Shown in pieces: positions 17,034 through 26,899 of a stretch of DNA of 64,000 nucleotides. Within the stretch, counting starts at the first letter, position 1. Each line of letters opens with the position of its first letter. A program made the position numbers and the translations under genes. Source of the DNA: Sphaerospermopsis sp. SIO1G1 (GTDB taxonomy: Bacteria; Cyanobacteriota; Cyanobacteriia; Cyanobacteriales; Nostocaceae); NCBI GenBank assembly GCA_010672785.1, contig JAAHFX010000002.1, positions 530,667 to 594,666 on the forward strand, in the 5' to 3' direction. The notes beneath the pieces were generated by a model. It was not told where the DNA came from. It made no database searches and saw only the letters and a program-made list of their open reading frames with translations.

Positions 17034-18640
17034 AACTTGAGAAACTTCATCCGCATCTTCACTACAAAACTATTCACTTCTGGTATTTTCATCATCCCCG
17101 CAATGACAGAAAATACTCCTATTCCTACCCCACCAGCAACACATAATTCAATGATTAAAATTACTAAACCTTGATTTCCTAATATTTGTTGACAACCGAT
17201 CAAAGTTCCATAACTAGCAATTCCACTCACCACACTACCTGCGGCTAAACCAAAAATTGGTACACTCCATTCTCCTAAAGGTAAACCATTTAATTTACGA
17301 GTTAATAACCACAGTAACATTAATATTGAACTACAATTAACACCTACTGTAGCTAATACTAAACCGGGCGCACCAAAAGGTTTGACTAAAATAAAATCTA
17401 AACTAGCATTGAGTAAAATATTAAAGGTACTAATTCTAAACGGTGTTTGTCCATCACCTAAAGCATAAAAAACTCTGACTAAAACATCACGTCCTAAATA
17501 AGCAAACATCCCTATTCCATAGGCAATTAATAAGGAAGAAACTAGCTCAGTTGCTTCTTGTTTAAATGCTCCTCTTTGATAAACTACCTGGACAATTGGC
17601 TCAGATAAAGCTATCATTAATCCCCCTAAAGGTAGCATGGTGACAGCCGTTAATAAAAGTCCTTGACGAATACGTAATTTTAATTCGGGCCAGTTTTCTG
17701 GTTCTGCTAATTTTGCAAATATTGGTAATAAAGGTAATAAGATAATATTAGAAATAATTCCTAATGGTGTTTGTACTAATAAATTAGCGTAATTAAAACC
17801 TGCTGCTGCACCTTTGATAGGGCTAGCAAAAAACAAATCTGTGGCTACATTTATCGGCATCATTCCAGAAGAAATAGTTGCCGGTGTCATGATTTTAATT
17901 ACTTCTTGCACCGCAGGCGATTTAAAATCAAATCTGAGTTTTAATGAACCTAAACCTAATTTCCACTGCACAATTAACTGCACTAACCATTGTAGAGTTG
18001 CTCCTGCTAAAGTACCAAGAGCTAATATAATTCCCCCAATTAAAGCTAGTTCTGGTTTAACAATTTCCTCTCCATATTGTAAGGCTAAAATACCAATACC
18101 TGTAACTACAGTTAAACTGGATAATAAGGGACTAATTGATAACAACCAATATTGATTGGCCGCATTCAGTGTGCCAAAACCAATCCCAATTAAACCAGAA
18201 AATAAGGCCATTGGCGACATGATTTTTAATTGGAGAATGGCTATTTCTCTAGTTTTTGGTTCTAAACCATAACCAACAATATCAATTAATGGTTCTGCTA
18301 GAAAGATTTGGGCAACAGTTACTATTAATAATAAACTACCAACTATGGTAGTGACTGTTTCTACAATTGGTGCAGATTCTGATTTTTCTCGTTTTGCTAA
18401 AACGCTGATAATGGCACTATGTAAAGGGCCATTAACACCACCTAATAATATTAATAAAAAACCAGGAATAATGTAGGCATAACTGTAAGCAGTTGCAGCA
18501 GCACCGACACCAAAAGCAGCCGCGATCGCTTGTTGTCTAATTAAACCAAATACTTTACTAATTAAAGTAGCAGCAGCAACTATACCAGCAATACCAGCAA
18601 ATGAACGAGCAGGTTTTTGATCTTTGTCTTTTTCCGTCAC
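17030..18640 (-). CDS. murJ: Lipid II flippase MurJ
   Basis: This is a polytopic membrane protein of about 536 residues in the MVF/MOP superfamily. It flips the peptidoglycan precursor lipid II across the plasma membrane. The opening IAGIVAAATLISKVFGLIRQQ and the following AAFGVGAAATAY are the hallmark of the family, and about fourteen hydrophobic segments can be counted. I chose GTG at 18640 because AGG lies eight bases upstream; the longer TTG start at 18646 has almost no spacing to that site. It is convergent with, and just overlaps, the PPOX gene. The function follows from the family and is well established elsewhere. Confidence 0.92.
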   Translation of the reverse strand: MTEKDKDQKPARSFAGIAGIVAAATLISKVFGLIRQQAIAAAFGVGAAATAYSYAYIIPGFLLILLGGVNGPLHSAIISVLAKREKSESAPIVETVTTIVGSLLLIVTVAQIFLAEPLIDIVGYGLEPKTREIAILQLKIMSPMALFSGLIGIGFGTLNAANQYWLLSISPLLSSLTVVTGIGILALQYGEEIVKPELALIGGIILALGTLAGATLQWLVQLIVQWKLGLGSLKLRFDFKSPAVQEVIKIMTPATISSGMMPINVATDLFFASPIKGAAAGFNYANLLVQTPLGIISNIILLPLLPIFAKLAEPENWPELKLRIRQGLLLTAVTMLPLGGLMIALSEPIVQVVYQRGAFKQEATELVSSLLIAYGIGMFAYLGRDVLVRVFYALGDGQTPFRISTFNILLNASLDFILVKPFGAPGLVLATVGVNCSSILMLLWLLTRKLNGLPLGEWSVPIFGLAAGSVVSGIASYGTLIGCQQILGNQGLVILIIELCVAGGVGIGVFSVIAGMMKIPEVNSFVVKMRMKFLKF

Positions 18641-18794
18641 AAACAATACCTATTAGATAATATATTAGAATTATAAATATCAATTATTGCAGAACATTTA
18701 CCATATTGCTGACAAGATTAATATGCTGATAAATAGCAGTAAAAATTCAATCTTGCGCCTGAATAACTGATAACTGATAACTGATCACTGAACC

Positions 18795-19301
18795 CTACCT
18801 ACACCCCAAACTATCCCTTGTAGAAACACCAGTTACAGGGTTAACACCTTCAGCCCGTTCACACATCAGTGATACCTGATAACGATCAATGATTGCGTCT
18901 GTAAAATCAGCCCCAGTGATATCTGTATCATAGAAACGACTACGGGTTAAAGTTGCTTCGGTGAGAATTGCATTCTTTAAATTTGCACCATCCAAAGTTA
19001 CTCGATCAACTAAAGCACCTGTTAAATTTGCATCTTGTAAATTTGCCTTGAGCAAAACACCTTTGGTAAACATGGTGTTAGTTAAATTTGCACCTTGAAA
19101 ATTTGTTCCTCGCATTTCTGCTGCGATAAAGTTCACACCTGTTAAATCAATGTTAGAAAAATCACGATTTTCTAAAGAAGCATTGTTATAGTTGATGGTG
19201 TTAGTTTGAGCAAGAGCCGGCTGAGGATTAATTATTATCCATAAACCCGTCAGAATTAACACAAAGAGTAAACTAAAAAATTTCCGTACAATTGTGATCA
19301 T
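18795..19301 (-). CDS. Secreted pentapeptide-repeat protein
   Basis: This 168-residue protein is counted from the ATG at 19301, which places a good signal peptide ([19 protein letters not shown], then QPALAQ) at the N-terminus; the longer TTG frame to 19355 would bury it. Residues about 40-130 are tandem A(D/N)LXX pentapeptides: [43 protein letters not shown] and similar. They should form a right-handed quadrilateral beta helix. A C-terminal tail has two cysteines (LMCERAEG and SLGCR) that could form a disulfide. It is probably periplasmic or in the thylakoid lumen. Function unknown. Confidence 0.85.
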   Translation of the reverse strand: MITIVRKFFSLLFVLILTGLWIIINPQPALAQTNTINYNNASLENRDFSNIDLTGVNFIAAEMRGTNFQGANLTNTMFTKGVLLKANLQDANLTGALVDRVTLDGANLKNAILTEATLTRSRFYDTDITGADFTDAIIDRYQVSLMCERAEGVNPVTGVSTRDSLGCR

Positions 19302-19459
19302 AAAATTATCTTGTTGTTTGGTAAGTGACCATAAGGTATTGGCTAATTTTACCAATTATTAATTAAGGTTGGCGGTAAAAAGTGATTGGTGACTGGTGAA
19401 CAGTTAACAGTTAACAGTAAACAGTGATAACTGATAACTGATAACTGATAACTGATAAT

Positions 19460-19551
19460 TAGGACTTACGCATTTTAATGAAACTTCGGGGTTTGAGATT
19501 GCTTCCTTTCGTCGCAATGACAGTATTTGAAGTAGATTTTGCGTAAGTCAT
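19460..19551. repeat. Family B element (copy B4, type 1)
   Basis: TAGGACTTACGCA at the left, TGCGTAAGTCATA at the right, with the interior GAGATTGCTTCCTTTCGTCGCAATG. It is preceded by a run of GATAACT heptamers (about 19425-19458). Confidence 0.8.
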
Positions 19552-19555
19552 ATCA

Positions 19556-19663
19556 TACAGCATATTTCGTTACTATGAGGTACAAATCATAATCATGAAA
19601 CTCTTGTGGGGTGGGCCGGACAGCCCGCCAATAGTGTACCTCATTACACCGGAAAGCACTGTA
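19556..19663. repeat. Family A element (copy A6)
   Basis: It runs from TACAGCATATTTC to GGAAAGCACTGTA, 108 bp, with the 'GGGCCGGACAGCCCGCC' core. It lies four bases after B4, the same B-then-A order as at 5.4 kb and 51.0 kb. Confidence 0.85.
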
Positions 19664-19692
19664 AATAATAACCAATGACTAATAACTAATAG

Positions 19693-21198
19693 CTATTGCC
19701 AATCTTCGCCAATACGAATTGTCAAATCAGAATCTAAATCGCCATGAGCCGAAACATCAACTTCACCTAAACCTAACACTTGTTTTAGTTGATTTCCTGC
19801 CCTGGGATTGCCTTTCTGGGCAATAATTTGAGTTTGACGTTGAGTATCTGGCCAATCAGAAACTGTGTAAATATTTTGAAAACCCTCTCTTTGGAGATAG
19901 TTAATCATTTTTTCAGTTAAATGTGGCTGATTAGAAGCATTTTGAATAGCAATTCTGAGGCGATATATTGGACGTGAATCTGATTTTACACCTGGGATAT
20001 TCACTCCAACATAATCATTTAATAAGTTTTGTTTCCCCCTGAAATTTAACCAATAACTGTTGGGATTTTCACTAAATCTGCTAAATGTCCCTGGTAAGAT
20101 AGACATTTGGAAATTATCCCGCTCCACGTTCACAGAAAAATTCACCAATGCCATCATCTCTTCCATCTTCAGATTAGTATCTAAATACTTACGCATAATG
20201 CGAGTAATTTGAGGCAATCTGGGTAAAACCGTAGGATTGTTTAATTTCTGCAATAGAGCATTGATTAATACTTGTTGTTGCTGCACTCTGGACAAATCAC
20301 CAGCACTAGATTCCTGGAAACGGGCAAAATGTTCTGCTTGTCTACCATTTAAGGTTTGCCAACCACTAACTAAATTAGCCTGAAAACCATCACTTTGATA
20401 GCTGATAGGCTGAGGAACAAATACATCTACACCACCCAATTGATCAACCAATTGCCTTAACCCACTAGTGGAAAGACGAATATATCGGTCAATAGGTGCA
20501 TTACCTAAAGTCCGACTAATTATCCGTGCTGCTAAAACTGGCCCCCCTTGAGAGTTAGCTTCAGATATCTGAGTTAACCCCTTTCCAGGTAGAGAAATCA
20601 TTGTTCCTCTGGGAATAGAAAGCACACGAATGGATTTATCAGCTGGGTTTAATCGGATCAGCAGCATGGTATCACTGTTACCAGTGAAACTTTCTGGAGA
20701 ACCATCTACAGTACCCACCACTGGTTCAATTCCCATGACTAAAATGTTCATAGGTTTTGAGAGTTTGTACTGGGAAATTTTATTCTCTAAAACCTTGGGA
20801 ATTTTGACTTGATCTTTGGTATTTAAAGAGCCAAAATCATCTTCTTGGGACTGATCTAAACTCCACAGAGGAGTCCACAAAGCTAAAGTTGATACAATTA
20901 ACCCAGATAACACGATACTAACCATTACAGTTAATATCCACAGTAGCCAACTAGGCATAGTTAGTCCCAAACGTTCATAAAGTTCATTAGGAACGTTACC
21001 TACAGATTTAACTACATCCTGTGGATGATGTGGATAATTTATTGGTTGTCTCGGTGTGACTTCTGATCCGATTCTCTGTACTGGTACAGCTATAAACTTA
21101 TTTTCATTTCTGGAAAATTGTTGTTGTCCTTCTTGATCTAATGTTGGTACTTGCTGAGGTGCGACTTGATTTTCTGACCATTGAAATTGTTTAACCAC
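19693..21198 (-). CDS. LytR-CpsA-Psr (LCP) family cell-wall ligase
   Basis: This protein has about 501 residues. A polar cytoplasmic N-terminus (about 1-85) is followed by one membrane helix (WLLWILTVMVSIVLSGLIV), an extracytoplasmic LCP domain (about 145-310) and a C-terminal LytR_C domain (about 395-470). Key motifs are NILVMGIE, GNSDTMLLIRLNP, LSIPRGTMIS and GDLSRVQQQQ, whose arginines bind the polyprenyl pyrophosphate. LCP enzymes transfer glycans from lipid carriers to peptidoglycan or other acceptors. GTG at 21198 is preferred because GGGGAGA lies just upstream; a TTG at 21216 would add six residues. The divergent neighbour makes GDP-mannose, a possible glycan precursor. Confidence 0.88.
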   Translation of the reverse strand: MVKQFQWSENQVAPQQVPTLDQEGQQQFSRNENKFIAVPVQRIGSEVTPRQPINYPHHPQDVVKSVGNVPNELYERLGLTMPSWLLWILTVMVSIVLSGLIVSTLALWTPLWSLDQSQEDDFGSLNTKDQVKIPKVLENKISQYKLSKPMNILVMGIEPVVGTVDGSPESFTGNSDTMLLIRLNPADKSIRVLSIPRGTMISLPGKGLTQISEANSQGGPVLAARIISRTLGNAPIDRYIRLSTSGLRQLVDQLGGVDVFVPQPISYQSDGFQANLVSGWQTLNGRQAEHFARFQESSAGDLSRVQQQQVLINALLQKLNNPTVLPRLPQITRIMRKYLDTNLKMEEMMALVNFSVNVERDNFQMSILPGTFSRFSENPNSYWLNFRGKQNLLNDYVGVNIPGVKSDSRPIYRLRIAIQNASNQPHLTEKMINYLQREGFQNIYTVSDWPDTQRQTQIIAQKGNPRAGNQLKQVLGLGEVDVSAHGDLDSDLTIRIGEDWQ

Positions 21199-21494
21199 AA
21201 TTATCTCCCCACTCAACCACTCCCTAGAGGTATGTTAATGCAAAACCAAAACCTTGCAGCCAAAGTTATCACTAAAGTTATAGCTACATTTGGCAAGTTT
21301 TAGATTTTCTTGATTTTGGCTGTTTTGAATTTTGAATTTTATTTATTGGTATCCTAACCGTTATATTCGTGCATGGGACATAAATAAACAATTCTCAAAA
21401 ATTCATGTCCAACCTTCAAATTTGGGGGTATGGAAAATCCCAAATTAAATGAATGTACACTTAATATTGTGATGAAGTAAGTGTATTAGAAAAC

Positions 21495-22559
21495 ATGAAT
21501 AATCAACTCATCCCTGTAATCTTGGCTGGTGGCAAAGGTGAACGCTTTTGGCCCTTAAGCCGCCAAAAACGACCAAAGCAATTTTTAAGTTTAGATGGTA
21601 GTTCTCAAAGTCTACTTCAAGGAACTGCCCATAGACTGCTTACACTAGCTGGAGGTTGGGATCACCTGTGGGTAATAACTTCTAGCCAAGTCGCTCAAGG
21701 AGTAAGGGAACAGTTACCAAATCTGCCATCTGAAAATTTGCTAGTCGAATTACAAGGAAGAGATACCGCTGCTGCTGTTGCTTGGGCAAGTTTGGAAATA
21801 TGCAAACGTTACGGAGAAGAAACTGTCATTGGCTTTTTCCCCGCTGATCACTGGATCGCTAATCAAGAAGTATTTAAAGATACATTGAGTGCAGCTACCC
21901 AGTTAGCGACAAGCGAAGCAGCTATTGTTACTTTGGGGATCAAGCCTACATTTCCCTCGACAGGCTATGGCTACATTGAACAAGGCGAAAAAACTGGTAG
22001 CTTTAATAATCTGCCAGCTTATCATGTCAACCGCTTTACTGAAAAGCCTGATTTAGAAACAGCTGAGAAATTTTTATCCGCAGGTAGTTTTAGTTGGAAT
22101 AGTGGGATGTTCGTTTTTCGAGCTAGTGTGGTTCTGGAAGAACTACATACCCATGCTCCAGAAATTATTACTCCTTTAAAACAATCTGGCCCTGATATTT
22201 ATCCTCAGTTACCTAAAAAAAGTATAGACTACGCTCTGATGGAAAAGACTAGTTTAGCCTATGTTTTACCAGTCGAGTTTGGTTGGGATGATTTGGGTGA
22301 TTGGAATGCTATTGAACGGCTACTGAAAAAAGATGATGTTCCTAATGTAGAATTAGCTACTCATGTAGGTTTAGATACTCAAGGTGCAATTGTCTATTCT
22401 TCTAATCCTGATGATGTGATTGTGACTATAGGTCTAGAAGATATAGTAATTGTGCGCGATCGCAATGCTACTCTGATTGTTAAAAAGGAACGTACTCAGG
22501 AAATTAAACAAGTTCTGAAGACTCTTCAGAGCGATCCACGATTTCAGGATTTGCTGTAA
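21495..22559 (+). CDS. manC: Mannose-1-phosphate guanylyltransferase
   Basis: This 354-residue enzyme makes GDP-mannose from mannose-1-phosphate and GTP. The nucleotidyltransferase signature LAGGKGERFWPLSRQKRPKQF (residues 10-30) is textbook, followed by GRDTAAAVAWA, FFPADHW, GYGYIEQG and FTEKPD; late motifs include EFGWDDLGDW. Length fits the single-domain form without the phosphomannose isomerase fusion found in many ManC proteins. GDP-mannose feeds polysaccharide and O-antigen synthesis. It is divergent from the LCP gene and probably transcribed alone; a 26-bp palindrome lies 90 bases downstream. The function is secure, the symbol conventional. Confidence 0.93.
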   Translation: MNNQLIPVILAGGKGERFWPLSRQKRPKQFLSLDGSSQSLLQGTAHRLLTLAGGWDHLWVITSSQVAQGVREQLPNLPSENLLVELQGRDTAAAVAWASLEICKRYGEETVIGFFPADHWIANQEVFKDTLSAATQLATSEAAIVTLGIKPTFPSTGYGYIEQGEKTGSFNNLPAYHVNRFTEKPDLETAEKFLSAGSFSWNSGMFVFRASVVLEELHTHAPEIITPLKQSGPDIYPQLPKKSIDYALMEKTSLAYVLPVEFGWDDLGDWNAIERLLKKDDVPNVELATHVGLDTQGAIVYSSNPDDVIVTIGLEDIVIVRDRNATLIVKKERTQEIKQVLKTLQSDPRFQDLL

Positions 22560-22651
22560 AAGATAATAACCTTGTTGAAGACTCGATTTGCTATCAAATC
22601 TATATAATCTATTCTAGCTGATTGGTTTCAACTTAACGTCGAACCTTTATC

Positions 22652-22677
22652 CAGCAAGGAACTTAAGTTCCTTGCTG
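22652..22677. terminator. Perfect 26-bp palindrome downstream of manC
   Basis: CAGCAAGGAACTT at 22652-22664 is followed directly by its exact reverse complement, 22665-22677. It would form a strong stem in RNA. No T-run follows, so a terminator or transcript-end stabiliser is only one possibility. Confidence 0.5.
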
Positions 22678-22755
22678 ATAGCATAGGAGAAAGGGGTAGT
22701 TCTAAAGTGTTGGTTGGTTTTTTTCTGAGCTTTTCACTTAAACAAGACCAGAAAG

Positions 22756-22875
22756 AAATGAATTAACCACGAAGAAGCGAAGGGAGCGAAGGAAGATAAG
22801 AAGAAAGTAGAGAGTTTTCAGGTAAGTACCCAAGCAATCTCCAACTCAGACATTTCGTAAAAATGTGTAAGTCCT
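22756..22875. repeat. Family B element, worn or composite (copy B5)
   Basis: The right end is GTGTAAGTCCTA. The interior mixes type 2 text (AACCACGAAGAAGCGAAGG) with type 1 text (GCAATCTCCAA), as if two copies had fused. Confidence 0.6.
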
Positions 22876-22932
22876 AGTAACTTTATTCGACTAACTTTTG
22901 ATTTATAATTACTAGTTTACTGGTTATCAAAG

Positions 22933-24579
22933 ATGTTTTTAACTAACACAGTTCCTAGACAAAAAGAAATTATTGAAGTAGTCTTCCGTAATGGTTGGGA
23001 CTATATGCGAAGGTTACTTACTGGTGCTAAAGCTGATGAACCTCAGCTACCTACACCGGCAGTATTAAAAAATATTTTGGTAGACTTAGGCCCAGTTTAT
23101 ATTAAGCTCGGACAACTACTTTCTACTCGTCCAGATTTATTAAGTGCAGCTTATATAGAAGAGCTTTCCAGTTTACAAGATGAAGTACCCTCTGTTCCCT
23201 GGTCGCAAATAGAAACACTTCTCCATCAACAGTTTACAAAACCTTTAGCAGAAATTTTTCAGTCTATTAATCATACCCCAGTTGCAGCAGGTTCAATTGC
23301 TCAAACCCATCGCGCTACATTGATAGATGGCCGAGAAGTTGCACTTAAAGTCCAAAGACCTGGTATAGATATCACTATTACTCAAGATGTTGCCTTAATT
23401 CAAGGAATTGCTGATCTGGTATCAAAAACCGATTTTGGGCAAACTTATGAAATTAAGTCTATTGCAGAGGAGTTTACTAAGGCACTGGAAGCAGAATTAG
23501 ATTTTACCAGAGAAGCTAGTTATACAGATCAATTACGGCGGAACTTATCCCAGAGTCCTTGGTATGATCCAACACAAATTGTCATCGCCGAAATTGACTG
23601 GAGTTTAACAACCAAAAAATTATTAGTAATGGAATGGTTGGATGGTGTACCCCTGCTTTCCGCAGATTTAAGTGCTAATAATACAGAGGAAGATGTAGCA
23701 AATAAGCGTAAAAATATTACCAGTTTATTATTTCGAGTATTTTTTCAGCAATTATATATTGATGGTTTTTTTCATGCTGATCCCCATCCTGGCAATTTAT
23801 TTTATCTTGCAGATGGCCGTGTTGCTCTTTTAGATTGTGGGATGGTGGGTAGACTTGATCCCCGCACTCAGCAAATTTTAACAGAAATGTTATTAGCAAT
23901 TGTAGATATAGATGCTCAAAGGTGCGCTCAGTTAACTTTACAACTTTCTGATTCTACTCAACCTGTAATTTTAGCCAGGTTAGAAAATGACTATGACCGG
24001 ATGTTGCGACAATACTATAACGCTAGCCTCACTGATATTAATTTTAGTCAAGTGATTTATGAAATTTTACAGGTAGCTCGTAATAATAAGATTCGCCTAC
24101 CTAGTAATATGGGTCTATATGCAAAAACATTGGCGAATTTAGAAGGGGTAGCAAGAAATTTTAATCCTCAAATTAGTTTATTCGCTGAAATTCAACCTTT
24201 AATTACAGATTTATTTCGTCGTCAATTATTAGGAGATGCACCAATACGTTCTCTCTTTCGGACAGCTTTAGATATTAAAGGTTTATCTTTACAATCTCCT
24301 CGTCAGTTGGAAATGTTATTAAATAGAGTTACATCAGAAACTCTACGATGGAATTTGTCACTACAAGGATTAGATGGTTTACGTCGGACTATGGATGATG
24401 CTGCAAACCGTCTTTCTTTTAGTATTTTGGTAGGTTCGTTAATTATGGGAGCAGCAATAATTTCTAGTCAAGCACAAACATCTCAATTATCTTTTGTGAG
24501 TAATATTTTATTCGCTGCTGCTAGTTTATTAGGTTTATGGCTAATAGTTAGTATTTTAAGATCAGGACGTTTAAAATAA
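22933..24579 (+). CDS. UbiB/ABC1 family atypical kinase (AarF-like)
   Basis: This 548-residue protein carries the ABC1 kinase-like signatures in order: KLGQLLSTRPD (the KxGQ motif, about residue 57), AAGSIAQTH (alanine-rich loop, about 115-123), the lysine in EVALKVQRPG, HADPHPGNLF (catalytic loop), and LLDCGMVG in place of DFG. Two hydrophobic segments at the C-terminus (about 495-515 and 520-540) suggest membrane attachment. UbiB relatives support quinone synthesis and, in plastids, plastoglobule lipid metabolism; the exact substrate is unknown. The gene stands alone. The family is certain, the role inferred. A family B remnant precedes it. Confidence 0.9.
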   Translation: MFLTNTVPRQKEIIEVVFRNGWDYMRRLLTGAKADEPQLPTPAVLKNILVDLGPVYIKLGQLLSTRPDLLSAAYIEELSSLQDEVPSVPWSQIETLLHQQFTKPLAEIFQSINHTPVAAGSIAQTHRATLIDGREVALKVQRPGIDITITQDVALIQGIADLVSKTDFGQTYEIKSIAEEFTKALEAELDFTREASYTDQLRRNLSQSPWYDPTQIVIAEIDWSLTTKKLLVMEWLDGVPLLSADLSANNTEEDVANKRKNITSLLFRVFFQQLYIDGFFHADPHPGNLFYLADGRVALLDCGMVGRLDPRTQQILTEMLLAIVDIDAQRCAQLTLQLSDSTQPVILARLENDYDRMLRQYYNASLTDINFSQVIYEILQVARNNKIRLPSNMGLYAKTLANLEGVARNFNPQISLFAEIQPLITDLFRRQLLGDAPIRSLFRTALDIKGLSLQSPRQLEMLLNRVTSETLRWNLSLQGLDGLRRTMDDAANRLSFSILVGSLIMGAAIISSQAQTSQLSFVSNILFAAASLLGLWLIVSILRSGRLK

Positions 24580-25126
24580 CTTAATAAAATAACTTAATAG
24601 CTTAACATCTTCACTTCTATAATTTAGAATTGTGTTAAATTGATGTCATTGTATCAACTATTGTGAAGTTTTGTATATTTTCCTATTTTAAGTCTCGTAG
24701 TAGATAAATAATATTTAAAGAATCAGGGGTAAGTAGTTTTTGTTTTCCCAAATGGAAGTTTTTACTAGAGAACTCTAAACATCTCCGAAAACTACCAGGT
24801 TTTTGCTATGACGGCTTTTTGTATAGCAAAAGCTAACTGCAAAGATATTCAGAATCTACCCTAAAATAAGGATGAAAAAAGCTGGCTATTAGGAACTAGC
24901 CAAAAAATAGTATCTGTTGTCGAAAAATTGTAGTCTAAAGCACGGTAAAATATTTCCGCCAAGCTCCAATACTTTATCTCGATGGTTTTGGCTCGCTCGA
25001 TTTATTTCTAATATAAAGAAGGTTAATACTTTTTAGATATATTGACTATTATATATGTATGTAACTGCAATCATCAGAAATAATTTAGTATTTCACGTTT
25101 AGTTTTTCCTACCCACATAGATAGTT
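24580..25126. other. Intergenic gap, no gene seen
   Basis: About 550 AT-rich bases. The only structure I noted is a short hairpin, GGCTATTAGGAACTAGCC near 24883-24900. No coding frame is convincing. Confidence 0.5.
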
Positions 25127-26788
25127 ATGGTTAATTTACAGAATTTATTTGATATCGGATACGATACATCTTTACCAGGCGATCCTTTACCCTTTAATTC
25201 TCGCTTTTATATTGAACGTCCACCTTTGGAAAAATATGCTTATGAAGAAATATCTAAACCTGGTGGACTACTAAGGATTCGAGCATCCCAAAAAATGGGT
25301 AAAAGTTCTTTAATATTGAGATTAATTCACCAAGCCAGAAACCAAGGATACTATATAGTTAATATAGACTTTAAACAGGCTGATAGACAAACTTTTAAAG
25401 ATACTAACAAGTTTTTGCGTTGGTTGTGTGTAAATGTAGCTCGACAACTATCCATGATTCCTAATATAAATAATTATTGGGATGAAGATATTGGCTGCAA
25501 AATGAGTGCCACTATATATTTTGAAGATTATATTTTAGAAACGATTAATCAGCCTATTTTTTTGGTATTAAATGAATTACACTATGTATTTAGAAATGCA
25601 CACATTGCTCAGGAATTTTTACCATTATTAAGAAGTTGGTACGAACTGGCTAAACAAAGTCATGTTTGGATGCAATTACGTTTAGCCTTAGTTTATTCTA
25701 CAGAGGTTTATGTACCTTTAAATGTCAACCAGTCTCCCTTTAATGTTGGGTTATCATTAAAAGTAGCAGAATTCAATTCTGAGCAAGTGATGGAATTTGC
25801 GAGACGATATGAACTGAAAAGTTTTAGTCTTGGTAATGCTAGAAAATTAATGGAACTGGTGGGTGGACATCCCTATTTAATTCATTTAAGTTTATATCAT
25901 TTGCAAAGAGACGAAATTTCTTTCTCACAATTGTTAGCAACAGCAGGTAGCTATGATGGAATTTATAGTAATTATCTCAGGGATTTATTTACTTATTTAC
26001 AAATCAATCCAGAATTACTACAAGCATACAATCAAATCATTATTTCTCAATCTCAGCATAATATATCAGTCCAGATTATGTACAAGTTGGATAGTCTAGG
26101 ACTAATTAAAAAGGGAGAAGATCATACTTTTCAGCCAGCTTGTGAAATGTATCGTCTATTTTTTGAAAAAGAACATTTAAGTATATCTAATAATAATTCA
26201 CGCATCCAAAAACTAGAAGCAGAAAATCAAGAATTAAAATTTTTAGTAAATGTTGATTCACTAACTAAAGTTGCAAACCGTAGATATTTTGATAATTACT
26301 TTCACTCAGAATGGAAAAAAATGGAGTATATCCAACAACCAATATCTTTGATTTTAGCCGATGTAGATAAGTTTAAAAATTTCAACGACACCTATGGACA
26401 TCAAGCTGGTGATGAGTGTTTATATCATGTAGCTCAATTGATGAGTTCAGTGATTATGAAAAATTCAGGTAATTTAGTGGCACGTTATGGAGGGGAAGAA
26501 TTTGCTGTTATCTTACCACAAACTGATGCCAAAGGTGCAATGTTAATTGCCGAAGAAGTGAGGAAAACAATTAAATTAAACGAAGTTAAGATTCCCGTGT
26601 TCGGGGAAAATAATAATCAAGAAAATAAAGTGAAGATAACAATCAGTTTAGGGGTAGCTTGTATTATTCCTCAACTTTCTTTCCAACCAGAACAATTACT
26701 TGCATCCGTAGATCAAGCATTATATCAAGCTAAACAAACAGGACGCGATCGCGTTATTTTAAGTTCATCATTTTGTTATTTTAAATGA
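25127..26788 (+). CDS. AAA-like ATPase fused to a GGDEF diguanylate cyclase domain
   Basis: This 553-residue protein has two modules. Residues about 20-345 form an AAA-like STAND-type ATPase (AAA_35 pattern): YIERPPLEKYAYEEI, a P-loop RASQKMGKSS with K59, a Walker B FLVLNELHYVF where the usual aspartate is asparagine, and LVGGHPYLIHL. After a short coiled coil (RIQKLEAENQELKFL) comes a GGDEF domain (about 375-550) with LTKVANRR, LADVDKFKNFNDTYGH and the active-site motif GGEEF (455-459). The inhibitory RxxD site is replaced by NSGN. It should make cyclic-di-GMP under control of the ATPase module. A paralogous ATPase with a different N-terminus lies at 58727-60109. No partner gene adjoins it. 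Confidence 0.88.
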   Translation: MVNLQNLFDIGYDTSLPGDPLPFNSRFYIERPPLEKYAYEEISKPGGLLRIRASQKMGKSSLILRLIHQARNQGYYIVNIDFKQADRQTFKDTNKFLRWLCVNVARQLSMIPNINNYWDEDIGCKMSATIYFEDYILETINQPIFLVLNELHYVFRNAHIAQEFLPLLRSWYELAKQSHVWMQLRLALVYSTEVYVPLNVNQSPFNVGLSLKVAEFNSEQVMEFARRYELKSFSLGNARKLMELVGGHPYLIHLSLYHLQRDEISFSQLLATAGSYDGIYSNYLRDLFTYLQINPELLQAYNQIIISQSQHNISVQIMYKLDSLGLIKKGEDHTFQPACEMYRLFFEKEHLSISNNNSRIQKLEAENQELKFLVNVDSLTKVANRRYFDNYFHSEWKKMEYIQQPISLILADVDKFKNFNDTYGHQAGDECLYHVAQLMSSVIMKNSGNLVARYGGEEFAVILPQTDAKGAMLIAEEVRKTIKLNEVKIPVFGENNNQENKVKITISLGVACIIPQLSFQPEQLLASVDQALYQAKQTGRDRVILSSSFCYFK

Positions 26789-26899
26789 GATAATTTTAAC
26801 TAATGTAGGTATTAAATAAGTTTGTTAGCAGAACCACTCACATACTTAGAGATAAATAACCTCATTATCGCTATTTAATTTATCAGGGAAGTCTTCTTT

